A stretch of 64,000 nucleotides of DNA from G963677445 sp963678275 (GTDB lineage: Bacteria > Bacteroidota > Ignavibacteria > Ignavibacteriales > Melioribacteraceae): positions 1,178,001-1,242,000 of the forward strand of contig OY782765.1 of assembly GCA_963678275.1 (NCBI GenBank), written 5' to 3'. Every line of letters starts with the position of its first letter. The first letter of the stretch is position 1. The notes beneath the pieces were generated by a model. The model ran no database searches and was not told the origin of the DNA. It saw only the letters and a list, made by a program, of their open reading frames with translations. This document shows, in pieces, positions 1-7,123 of this stretch. Position numbers and translations under genes: made by a program.

Positions 1-92
1 TTTTCCTGTAGATCCCTGTTTTGGGCGTCAACCGGCAAAGGATTCCATAATCCGATTATTAATGCCAGACAAACAAATATTTTACCATTCAT
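1..92 (-). CDS. Secreted protein, 5' end only (runs off the window)
   Basis: Reading the minus strand from the ATG at 92 gives about 30 codons beginning MNGKIFVCLALIIG and passing through VDAQN. This is a short charged start, a hydrophobic core and a signal-peptidase-like A-Q junction, so the product is probably exported. An AGGAT-like purine stretch precedes the ATG. The mature protein lies outside the window, so no function can be given. Confidence 0.6.
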   Translation of the reverse strand, partial: MNGKIFVCLALIIGLWNPLPVDAQNRDLQE

Positions 93-518
93 AATTTATC
101 CTGTTTTTTCTCTCATTCCTGCGCAAATATCGATATAAAAATTTAAATGATAAAGGTTTTAATTTATTTCCTGAGACAATTATCTCCTTTACCTTGATAA
201 ATATTATTTTTACTCAGTTTCCGGGAGTATAAACAGGTTAAAATGTTATGATTATTTTATGCTATAAAAACACTTCATTTTTTGTTTTCGATCAGCAAAA
301 AAAAATATGCGGGATTATTGACGAATAGAATATGTGATAATTCCCTAAGCTTTCAAAGCCGGAACCATTAAGGAATAACAAAAGAAATAATCATAATTTT
401 AATCGTAATCGTAATCGTAATCATAATCCTTTTTTCGGGTACGATTACGACTCGTTTTTATTAACCTGATAAATTCATTATTCTGCCATTTAAAGCAAAT
501 ATATTATTGTTAAGTTCT
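93..518. other. Intergenic region without a recognisable gene
   Basis: AT-rich DNA between the divergent secreted-protein gene and the dispersed repeat. Apart from the hexamer run at 401-426 I see no coding frame, RNA gene or clear promoter. The promoter of the leftward gene should lie near the left side. Confidence 0.5.
401..426. repeat. Tandem hexamer repeat (AATCGT)n
   Basis: Four nearly perfect copies of AATCGT, the last drifting to AATCAT. A related inverted GATTACGA occurs about 20 bp downstream. It is a simple repeat and could be a slippage site; no function is visible. Confidence 0.7.
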
Positions 519-1016
519 CTAAATTTTCCCCAGGCAAAGCTGAGGAAAACGCCCCAAAGGGGAAAAGTTCCCTTGCAAAACGGGAGGCGATTTATTCAAT
601 AAGAAGTTAAATTATACGCAAATTGGTAAGAGATTTATCAATAAGTAGAAAGTTTTATTGCCAGGTACAAGTTTCGTAGTTACTCGAGGTGTGTCCTCCC
701 CCGTCAATGAAGAAGAGTCCGCCGCGGCGGACCACTCCCTTGCTTGCATCCCCATGGGGCCGGCGGGGTACATTTTGATTGCTCGGGATTATCGATAAAT
801 ATCCCCCGCCGGAGGGGGTGGATTCAAAGTGTTTTTCTTTGAAGACGGGGGAGGACTATCCTTGAGCTGATCGATAACTTTTCTTTTTCTGACTCCATCG
901 GCTTATTGATTTAGAATCGCGGCCTGTCTAGCGGCAACATGTTATTGGCGGGCTTTTTGACAAATTTTGCTCCCCGGATTATCCTCAACATGTTGGCGTT
1001 AGTTTGGTGGTAAGAG
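519..1016. repeat. Dispersed ~490 bp non-coding repeat, copy A
   Basis: This stretch matches 32422-32899 over nearly its whole length, and its two ends match 24481-24543 and 24862-25006. Shared landmarks in order are TTTTCCCCAGGC, AAGAAGTTAAATTATACGC, GGTAAGAGATTTATCAA, a CTCCCCCG ... CGGGGGAGGA inverted pair, TTAGAATCGCGGC, and two AACATGTT palindromes at 936-943 and 987-994. Differences between copies do not favour third codon positions and copy A has in-frame stops, so it is not a gene. No transposase is present. It is probably a structured mobile or REP-like element. Confidence 0.8.
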
Positions 1017-1120
1017 CGTAAACCCGCGACTACCAGATATCGGTTATTGCCATGGGAAAAATTTACATTTACATAGACTGATAAATTTCGTATAATTGTA
1101 TTCTGTTTTTTGAACGACTT

Positions 1121-1205
1121 GCCGAAGTGGCGGAATTGGTAGACGCGCCAGACTCAAAATCTGGTATGGGTTAACCATGTGCCGGTTCGAGTCCGGCCTT
1201 CGGTA
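1121..1205 (+). tRNA. tRNA-Leu (anticodon CAA)
   Basis: A complete cloverleaf can be drawn. The acceptor stem GCCGAAG pairs with CTTCGGT (one G-U pair at the end). The anticodon stem CCAGA/TCTGG holds the loop CTCAAAA with anticodon CAA. A long variable arm (around TATGGGTTAACCATGT) is typical of leucine tRNAs, and the T arm is GCCGG-TTCGAGT-CCGGC. The discriminator base is A and CCA is not encoded. It decodes UUG. Confidence 0.95.
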
Positions 1206-1590
1206 CTGCTTTCAAACTTTAGAGGGACTATACTGACTTTTGTTGATATAATCAGGTCATTGACACCCAAATTTTTTCTTCCGGATTAATTAGATATTCT
1301 GCTACAAAAACCAAGTGCAAAATTATTAAGGCGCAATATTTGGATCAGGCGATTATAAGAATCATATAACTTTCGACATATCAGACACTATGATAATTGA
1401 AGCGCTTTTAAAAATATTTAATTTAATAAAAGCACACCCGCCTTTGGAAGGATAGACACACTTCTTTTGATACTCCTGACCTGCTGTAAACTTTACCGAA
1501 TGTTTACTGATTAAAATAAATTAACATTATAAGATTATTCCCGTCATCTCAGGTGGGTACAGTATAATCACAACATAAGACTTTTTAACT
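1206..1590. other. Intergenic region, no gene seen
   Basis: About 385 bp of AT-rich sequence between the tRNA and the left direct repeat. I see no convincing ORF, hairpin terminator or RNA. tRNA-adjacent sites are common integration points, but no integrase or repeat of the tRNA 3' end was noticed here. Confidence 0.4.
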
Positions 1591-1659
1591 CCCCCCATAA
1601 ATTCGATATTTTTTTTTGAAAATATTATAAGTTAAGAATAAAGAAGAAAGACGGGTACG
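1591..1659. repeat. Left direct repeat: decayed copy of the pilus-operon promoter/start
   Basis: The segment from CCCCCCATAAATTC to GACGGGTACG closely matches 4879-4955, which contains the promoter region and first codons of the prepilin-like gene at 4931. In this copy the ATG has become ATA and a few A residues are lost, shifting the frame. The Rhs-homologous sequence starts immediately after its last base. The two copies bracket the Rhs cassette array. Confidence 0.75.
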
Positions 1660-1680
1660 GAAGGCGGCAATATCGGCAGA

Positions 1681-2697
1681 GTGGAATGTAACTGGCAGGA
1701 TGAATGGTATAATGGAGAGCCTGTATGGACAAGAACCGATGATCGCTTTTACTACATAAAAGACCACCTTGGCTCAATAAGGCTTACAATAGAAGATGAT
1801 GGTTCTCTCTTTGCCGCGCAGGATTATGATCCCTGGGGCAAAATAACCCGCTCATGGAACCCCTCCACCCCTTATGAGAAATTCAAGTTTACCGGCAAGG
1901 AACTTGACTCAGAAACTGATTATCATTACTTTGCCTGTCCGCCGCATATGAAATTGTTGAGGCGGCATTATCCAATAGTGATTTACATTTTCGTTGATAG
2001 CGGCTTGACTTTAGGGCGGAGAGCCAGGTATTACGATTCCTTCAAAGCCCAATGGACAAGTCCCGACCCGCTGGAGGATAAGTACCCCGGCTGGAGTTCT
2101 TATAATTATTGTTTAGGAAATCCGGTTAATTTCTGGGATCCGGATGGAAGACTGGTGATCATTGATCCCGCTCTTTTAGAACCGGTTGTTGATGATGAGG
2201 GGAATGAGAAAAAATTTAAAGATATGAATGCTGCAGAAAAACACAGATGGTATTTTCAGCAATGGTACACTGATGAGAACAAGGCTGCTCTCGAAAAGTA
2301 TTTTGGAGCTGAAGATGGTCCGGATTTATATTTTGAATTAAGTAGTCAGCCTAATAAATCGTTTCTGACAAGTTTTTTGGAGGCCGATCGCTCCGAAGGC
2401 GATGCAATAACAACATTTGGATTAAAGGGAATGGATGATGCTGATCTTTTAAGAGAGCCAAAGGATTATCCATGTAATTACAAGTTAGGAGACGGTTCTG
2501 AATGGGGAATTAACGATGTGAAATTTAAAGTTTTCCTAAATCCTGCACAGTTGGAAAAAAATAACAATCCTGTTCGACATGAAGTTGACATTCATATTTC
2601 ATATTTGTATTACGCTATTTCAAATAAGTTTAAAATTATTAAATCTGGAGCATGGCAAAATACAGCAGCAAATATATACACGAGATTGATTAAATAA
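1681..2697 (+). CDS. Rhs core fragment with orphan C-terminal toxin tip 1
   Basis: Residues 1-152 are the C-terminal part of an Rhs core almost identical to that of the full-length protein at 16860-23084, including DHLGSIRLT, DYDPWGKI, FTGKELD and YNYCLGNPVNFWDPDG. Residues 157-338 after DPDG are a tip I do not recognise. In Rhs proteins this position carries the toxin. The core is interrupted in frame by 29 residues between HYF and ARYYD. The only start is a GTG with no good ribosome-binding site, and a stop lies just upstream, so this is probably a silent tip reservoir rather than an expressed protein. The small membrane protein immediately downstream would be its immunity partner (inference). 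Confidence 0.65.
   Translation: MECNWQDEWYNGEPVWTRTDDRFYYIKDHLGSIRLTIEDDGSLFAAQDYDPWGKITRSWNPSTPYEKFKFTGKELDSETDYHYFACPPHMKLLRRHYPIVIYIFVDSGLTLGRRARYYDSFKAQWTSPDPLEDKYPGWSSYNYCLGNPVNFWDPDGRLVIIDPALLEPVVDDEGNEKKFKDMNAAEKHRWYFQQWYTDENKAALEKYFGAEDGPDLYFELSSQPNKSFLTSFLEADRSEGDAITTFGLKGMDDADLLREPKDYPCNYKLGDGSEWGINDVKFKVFLNPAQLEKNNNPVRHEVDIHISYLYYAISNKFKIIKSGAWQNTAANIYTRLIK
1934..2020. mobile_element. 87-bp hairpin insert in Rhs core motif, copy 1
   Basis: The full-length rhs reads ...CATTACTTTG-GAGCCAGGTATT.... Here 87 bp beginning CCTGTCCGCCGCA lie exactly between those halves. It contains a CCGCC...GGCGG hairpin and a 3' segment AGCGGCTTGACTTTAGGGCGG. A sibling of 90 bp sits at the same junction at 3162-3251. 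The first ~42 bp and the last ~25 bp are shared and the middle differs. It keeps the frame open here. It may be a small mobile element or a cassette boundary site. Confidence 0.65.
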
Positions 2698-2736
2698 TAT
2701 GATAGAGAATATAAATTCAATTTGGAGTTGTTTCAA

Positions 2737-3066
2737 ATGAGAATAAATATTTATGCACCATTAATTATAAATTTTATTTTTATTGTAATAGCAGTGATAC
2801 TTCGCAATAAAAAAATTAGAATTGTTGTATATTTTTTGATACTCTTATTTGGTTTATATATTACTAATTATACATCAGAAACTCTGGTAGATGTTATATA
2901 TATTGGACATATTTATGATTCGGAAAACAGATTACTTAGCTTTTTAAGAGATTTCAGAGTTACATTTCGTTCAATTGAAATATCCCTGATATCATTGACT
3001 ATTTTAGGTATTCTTGAAATATTCTGGTTCAAAAGAAAAGCTAACAATGTAATTAATCAGAAATAA
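2737..3066 (+). CDS. Small membrane protein, probable immunity partner of tip 1
   Basis: The product is 109 residues with three or four hydrophobic segments (around APLIINFIFIVIAVIL, IVVYFLILLFGLYI and ISLISLTILGILEIFWF) and a basic tail. I place the start at the ATG at 2737 because a GGAG lies 9 bases upstream; a TTG at 2722 would add five residues. It directly follows the orphan Rhs tip, the usual place for an immunity gene, and is AT-richer than the neighbouring pilus genes, as tip modules often are. No family is recognised. An immunity role is inferred from position only. Confidence 0.55.
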   Translation: MRINIYAPLIINFIFIVIAVILRNKKIRIVVYFLILLFGLYITNYTSETLVDVIYIGHIYDSENRLLSFLRDFRVTFRSIEISLISLTILGILEIFWFKRKANNVINQK

Positions 3067-3161
3067 TATTATCCGATAATAATTTTATTTTGGCTAATTG
3101 TATAAAATCACTGAAATTTTCAATGAATGATTTTTCCAGTTAACTAAACATCATTACTTTG

Positions 3162-3251
3162 CCTGTCCGCCGCAAATGAAGTTGTTGAGGCGGCATTATC
3201 CTTTTAGTATATAACTCTGTTAATGTGACAGCGGTTTTACTCAAGGGCGGG
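3162..3251. mobile_element. 90-bp hairpin insert at Rhs core/tip junction, copy 2
   Basis: This is the sibling of the insert at 1934-2020, in the same ACTTTG/GAGCCAGG junction. Here Rhs homology on the left side is only about 12 bp (from ~3150), so the insert practically forms the left boundary of the second tip cassette. It carries in-frame stops, cutting the fragment off from any core. The CCGCC/GGCGG stem is conserved while the centre has changed. Confidence 0.65.
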
Positions 3252-3301
3252 GAGCCAGGTACTACGACGCCTGGAAATCCCAATGGACAAGCCCCGACCC
3301 G

Positions 3302-3979
3302 ATGGAGGATAAGTACCCGGGCTGGAGTTCTTATAATTATTGTTTGGGAAACCCGGTTAATTTCTGGGATCCGGATGGTAGGGAAATATGGCTATCTGAG
3401 TATGATGAAAATGGGAAACAACTCTACAAATATCAATATAAAAACAAAAAGCTATATGATGAAAAAGGGAACGAATATAAACCTAAAAATAGTTTCCTTC
3501 TAACTACTTTAAAAGTTTTAAACAATCTCATTGAAATGAATGACAAGACGATAAAAGACAAATTGAATGACCTAATAACAAATGAGTTTAAAAATGAAAT
3601 TAGTATGAATCCAAATGGAACTAATGTTTGTGCTTGTTTTTCAAAAGACTATCAAGATTTAGCCGATAAAGGAACGGCAATTCCAACAAGAATATGGTTT
3701 GACCACACTTCGACACCAAATGTTGATCCTGAAAGAGATGATGGCGGTTATTCATTTGAGACTTCTTTAGCACATGAATTACTTCACACATTTGATTTTA
3801 ATCACGGAAATATGAAAGGCTGGTTAACGAAAGATAAAGAATTATCGAGTGCGGACCGGTCTTATGAAGTTAGAGCAGTAAACTTTGCAAATATTGTCAG
3901 GGGCATTCAAAAGTTAGACCCAAGGACAAAATATAATGGAAAAAAAATGGACCCCAATAACACACATATTCGGAGATAA
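3302..3979 (+). CDS. Orphan Rhs tip 2 with M91-like zinc metallopeptidase domain
   Basis: The frame is open from 3224 and reads ARYYDAWKSQWTSPDP before the first ATG at 3302. Residues 1-26 are the Rhs core end (YNYCLGNPVN...DPDG). The ~199-residue tip contains HELLH at 158-162, another His at 168, and then SYEVRAVNFANIVR. An HExxH helix followed by E-x-x-AVN-x-x-N-x-x-R resembles the M91 (NleD-like) effector peptidases, with the Glu as a likely third zinc ligand. It has no upstream core or secretion signal, so it can hardly be exported in this form. It is a displaced tip, with the lipoprotein that follows as its candidate immunity protein. Confidence 0.65.
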   Translation: MEDKYPGWSSYNYCLGNPVNFWDPDGREIWLSEYDENGKQLYKYQYKNKKLYDEKGNEYKPKNSFLLTTLKVLNNLIEMNDKTIKDKLNDLITNEFKNEISMNPNGTNVCACFSKDYQDLADKGTAIPTRIWFDHTSTPNVDPERDDGGYSFETSLAHELLHTFDFNHGNMKGWLTKDKELSSADRSYEVRAVNFANIVRGIQKLDPRTKYNGKKMDPNNTHIRR

Positions 3980-3983
3980 TATT

Positions 3984-4502
3984 TTGAGACATGTATTTTT
4001 CCTAATAGTCCTATTATCTTGTACCGATCTCCATAATGATGACTACATTTTATTTGTGACAAAAAAACATTTTCAACATAATCTGGCTTTAATTATTCCT
4101 GTATTTGAAAAAGGAAATAAAATTAATATATTAACTGATGTGTGGTCAGTTAATGATCGCATTTATAAAAAATACTCAAATTTTGAGAATGAGACATTTA
4201 GTAATTTTACACACAATTTAATTAATGGCAAAATTAAAATTGCTATTGAGAAATATAATTTAAATTATTCTAAAGTAATAGATACTAATATTTATGATGA
4301 ATATTCCAGAAAAGGAATCAATTTTATTATTAAAAAGTATTTTAGGAAAGGGACCTTATCAAAGATAGGTGGCAGAAAATATTATTTACTTGATGATACT
4401 CCCGGCGATAAAAGGAATGATTTAATAAGAATAATGTTTGATAATGAATTTCTTATAATTCCTTCAGATATAACATCAGATTACATCTTTATTAAATATT
4501 AA
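3984..4502 (+). CDS. Lipoprotein, probable immunity partner of the M91-like tip
   Basis: A TTG start at 3984 with GGAG eight bases upstream gives MRHVFFLIVLLSC, a short signal peptide ending in a lipobox with the acylated Cys at residue 13. An ATG 48 bases earlier would overlap the tip gene and bury the signal, so TTG is preferred. The ~160-residue mature part (ILFVTKKHFQHN..., PVFEKGNKIN..., ends IIPSDITSDYIFIKY) is not recognised. A membrane-anchored periplasmic protein is a sensible partner for a protease toxin acting in the periplasm. The immunity role is inferred from position. Confidence 0.5.
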   Translation: MRHVFFLIVLLSCTDLHNDDYILFVTKKHFQHNLALIIPVFEKGNKINILTDVWSVNDRIYKKYSNFENETFSNFTHNLINGKIKIAIEKYNLNYSKVIDTNIYDEYSRKGINFIIKKYFRKGTLSKIGGRKYYLLDDTPGDKRNDLIRIMFDNEFLIIPSDITSDYIFIKY

Positions 4503-4546
4503 ATAATTGATTATAGTTTATCACTATAATCTACAAATAATTTGTT

Positions 4547-4690
4547 ATGTATAGGAAAGGTATATTCTATATTATCAATTCACAAGAATATAGAAAAGAA
4601 TTCTTACATGTTTATCCTTGGAAAAAAGTTTCAGACTGGTCAATTTACCTTTCAAAAGTTATCTTACTTTCGAAAGGTATATTTGAGTAA
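4547..4690 (+). CDS. Possible small ORF or gene remnant (47 aa)
   Basis: The frame starting ATG TAT AGG gives MYRKGIFYIINSQEYRKEF... ending in LLSKGIFE, which has a protein-like composition. The alternative overlapping frame (4542-4745) looks less natural. There is no clear ribosome-binding site. It lies between the lipoprotein gene and a terminator. It may be the tail of a third decayed tip or immunity gene, or chance. Confidence 0.2.
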   Translation: MYRKGIFYIINSQEYRKEFLHVYPWKKVSDWSIYLSKVILLSKGIFE

Positions 4691-4784
4691 ATATTATTCT
4701 CAACATGATGAAAGCAATTCAAGTAATAATAACATCTTATACTAAATAACTCCAACGCAAAAATAAAATTTTGTTTTATAAAGT

Positions 4785-4825
4785 CAAAGCCAGCTAATTA
4801 AAAGCTGGCTTTGATTTTTCTTTTG
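4785..4825 (+). terminator. Rho-independent terminator of the Rhs cassette array
   Basis: A perfect 11-bp stem CAAAGCCAGCT/AGCTGGCTTTG with a seven-base loop is followed by ATTTTTCTTTT. It separates the array from the promoter of the pilus operon. Confidence 0.85.
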
Positions 4826-4870
4826 TAAATAACAAAGTCATCTACTAATGATTTTGATATTGTAATAGCT

Positions 4871-4902
4871 TTTGACATCCCCCCATAAATTCAATAAATT
4901 TC
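4871..4902 (+). promoter_or_regulatory. Candidate promoter of the type II secretion/pilus operon
   Basis: TTGACA at 4872-4877 is followed after 17 bases by TAAATTTC at 4895-4902, close to the Bacteroidota -7 box TAnnTTTG. The first gene starts 28 bases later. The same layout (TTGACA, 18 bases, TATGTTTC) is seen before the full-length rhs gene. Confidence 0.45.
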
Positions 4903-4955
4903 TTTTTTTGAAAAATTTTATAAGTTAAGGATGAAGAAGAAAAAAGACGGGTACG
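4879..4955. repeat. Right direct repeat: promoter/start of the pilus operon
   Basis: This is the functional copy of the segment duplicated at 1591-1659. It covers the run of C residues, the -7 region, the leader and the first eight codons of the gene at 4931. Confidence 0.75.
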
Positions 4956-6247
4956 CGCTGGTTTCGGTTCTGACTATTTCACTGGTGGTCACCGGGATGG
5001 TTTTTCTTTTTTTATCCTTTATCCAGTTTATTAATATTTATTCGCTTCAAAAAATCAAAAGAAAAAAAGCTGAACTGGCCGCTTTTTCCGCTATTGAAAG
5101 ATTTTTGCCTGAATCGGGTATTCCCGGCAAAACCGGAACTTTTACCATTGAACCTTTTAATACCAGGGTTAATCACAGCGCGCGGGGATTGATAAACCGT
5201 TTTAATGTACAGGTGACCCGGGGTGAAGATACAACCAATATTTCCGCCGAATACCTTCCCTCACCCGATTCTCTCTTTGGTAAAGCGCTCACCCTGACAC
5301 GTCCGAATTTCCGCGGTACGCTCGCCGGGAAAAATAATATAAAAGGCAGGGTGGTCCTTACAAGAAAAAGAATATTCGAAGGCAACCTGCAGAATATAAG
5401 CCGGGGCAACAGGAATGATATTTATAATGATTTAATTGTCGAAAAAAATTTGCGGAGTGATATTTTCCCCGACTCCCTTCTCTCCCCCATTTTTGAAAAA
5501 GATTCATTATTCAAAGATGGAAAACCGCTTTACCTTGAGCAGCGTATTTTATACCCGGACAGCAAATTGCGGGGCTGTTTATTTGAATTTCCCAAACTGG
5601 ATATAAAGGGAATCCCGGACCAGGATAAAAAAGCAGGGATTTTTATCCATTCATATGGAGATGTTACTATTTCGGAAGGATCTGATATCCATAGAGAAAT
5701 CAACATTCTCAGCTCATCAAAGCTGGTCATAGAAAAAAATGTCCGACTGCGAAACGCTGTTTTTGCCGCGGTTGATTCCATAATAATTAATGGCGGCGAA
5801 TTTAAAAACTGCCAGTTTTTTTCAAAGACGGGGATAAGAATAAAGGACGCTTTTTTTAATTTTCCAACGATTATATGCCTCAGCAATGATAATTCCGACA
5901 GCAGTTTCACGCAGAATGATATCAGGATTTACAACAGCATTATAAATGGCGGCATTCTCCACCTCAATAGCGTTACAGGTCTGCCCGGAAATAAATCGAC
6001 CATTTTTATCGATAAAGAGAGCAAGGCGCATGGAATAATTTACTCTGAAAATAACTGTGAACTCCGCGGGGCTGTTTTCGGGAGTGTTTATACCTATAAC
6101 CTTTATTTTGTTGAGGATAAAAAAGAATATATCAACTGGTTCGTAAATCTTGAAATAAACCGGAATAAACTTGATCCGGAATTTCTGGCTCCCGCTTTTT
6201 TTAATAATAATAAAAAACTGAAACTGGTTAAATATGAAAGTTATTAG
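4931..6247 (+). CDS. Prepilin-like membrane-anchored protein (PilX/GspK position)
   Basis: The first gene of the secretion operon encodes 438 residues. The N-terminus MKKKKDGYALVSVLTISLVV...LFLSFIQF is a single amphipathic/hydrophobic helix like those of PilX/GspK minor prepilins, but without a clear G-[FY]-T/S-x-x-E cleavage site. The rest is rich in short beta-strand repeats with I-x-I patterns (GDVTISEG, SSKLVIEKNVRL, VDSIIINGGEFKNC, NSIINGGILHL), suggesting a beta-helix of the polymer-forming type. It overlaps the next gene by 14 bases. The likely role is pilus/pseudopilus tip assembly or an extracellular ruler; the family is not certain. Confidence 0.55.
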   Translation: MKKKKDGYALVSVLTISLVVTGMVFLFLSFIQFINIYSLQKIKRKKAELAAFSAIERFLPESGIPGKTGTFTIEPFNTRVNHSARGLINRFNVQVTRGEDTTNISAEYLPSPDSLFGKALTLTRPNFRGTLAGKNNIKGRVVLTRKRIFEGNLQNISRGNRNDIYNDLIVEKNLRSDIFPDSLLSPIFEKDSLFKDGKPLYLEQRILYPDSKLRGCLFEFPKLDIKGIPDQDKKAGIFIHSYGDVTISEGSDIHREINILSSSKLVIEKNVRLRNAVFAAVDSIIINGGEFKNCQFFSKTGIRIKDAFFNFPTIICLSNDNSDSSFTQNDIRIYNSIINGGILHLNSVTGLPGNKSTIFIDKESKAHGIIYSENNCELRGAVFGSVYTYNLYFVEDKKEYINWFVNLEINRNKLDPEFLAPAFFNNNKKLKLVKYESY

Positions 6248-6587
6248 AGGAAAAAATGGTTTCAGTATAATTGAAGCGCTCGTATCGATTGTTTTGCTCG
6301 GTTTATTGCTCAGTCTTACCGCTTCATTTTTTACTTCCCTTTTCGATAAACCTGAACTGCTGTTAAAAGATGAAGCTCTTTTAATGGCGGAAAGCTCTAT
6401 GAATAAATCTGTAAGGCAAAGCCTCTTTTCTGATTCACTTTATTACAATGAAAAAAAAACACTGGAAGTAAGCCGAAAGGTATATTACGATTCATCATTC
6501 GTGAATATCTTGATTATCGTAAAAGGCGCGGGAAAGAATAAAGAGATAGTCAGACTGGAAAGGGAGATATACATTTGGCAGGAGTAA
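6234..6587 (+). CDS. Minor pseudopilin (GspI/PilV-like)
   Basis: The product has 117 residues. It has a class III prepilin leader, KNG|FSIIEALVSIVLLGLLLSLT, with Gly before the cut and Glu at position 5 of the mature protein, followed by a short globular domain. It overlaps the preceding and following genes by 14 and 13 bases, which implies translational coupling. It is assigned as a minor pseudopilin from size, leader and its place between the K-like and J-like genes. Confidence 0.75.
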   Translation: MKVIRGKNGFSIIEALVSIVLLGLLLSLTASFFTSLFDKPELLLKDEALLMAESSMNKSVRQSLFSDSLYYNEKKTLEVSRKVYYDSSFVNILIIVKGAGKNKEIVRLEREIYIWQE

Positions 6588-7123
6588 AAAGAAATGGTTT
6601 TTCCATAATAGAAATTCTCGTTGGCATTAACCTCACCATGCTGGTTATCTCAATGGTATTCGGGTTTTATCTTTTTTTTACCAGGTTCACCATAACAATG
6701 GAAAAACAGGTGACCACCCGGCTGCGGATAACCGATATGCTCTCAAAAATCGGACGATGTATAAACAGGTCAGATGAATATATCGTTAAAAATAAGGGTA
6801 AAAATTTATCAATAATTTTTAATGACGCTGATAGTTTATTATTTTTAGAGAATAAAATTTCTTTATCCGGTTTTGGCAGGCTTGAGAATATTAAAAAAAT
6901 AAATGTCAGGATCGGATTAAAAACAGGAAATAATATTTATTGGACAAACAGGGGAAATATTTCAGGGGATATAAATTATAATCTTTCAGAAGGTCTTCAA
7001 TCCGGTGAAATCAGCAGTCTGGTTATTACTGTCAATAATGGGCGCTTAGAATTTGAAAATGAATATTTAAATTCCGGGGGTATGATGAAAGATTTTATCA
7101 ATAAAGGAAAAGATGATTTTTAA
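6575..7123 (+). CDS. Minor pseudopilin (GspJ/PilW-like)
   Basis: The product has 182 residues. The leader KRNG|FSIIEILVGINLTMLVISMVFGFYLFF is a prepilin cleavage site plus helix, followed by a soluble domain with a T-x-R-L-R-I-T-D-M-L helix typical of GspJ/PilW-size proteins. It overlaps both neighbours. Together with the I-like and K-like products it would form the tip complex that primes pseudopilus assembly; that trio role is known from type II systems and inferred here. Confidence 0.7.
   Translation: MAGVKRNGFSIIEILVGINLTMLVISMVFGFYLFFTRFTITMEKQVTTRLRITDMLSKIGRCINRSDEYIVKNKGKNLSIIFNDADSLLFLENKISLSGFGRLENIKKINVRIGLKTGNNIYWTNRGNISGDINYNLSEGLQSGEISSLVITVNNGRLEFENEYLNSGGMMKDFINKGKDDF

Noticed and set aside
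401..426. CRISPR array
   Set aside because: The unit is six bases with no spacers; nowhere in the window did I see regularly spaced 20-40 bp repeats or cas genes.
933..1000. Integron attC-like site at the AACATGTT repeat end
   Set aside because: The ends read GTTGGCG/CGCCAAC and do not fit the GTTRRRY/RYYYAAC core of attC; no integrase is present.
2570..2610. RHEVDIH in tip 1 as a zinc-protease motif
   Set aside because: The spacing is HExxxH, not HExxH, and no further ligands are evident.
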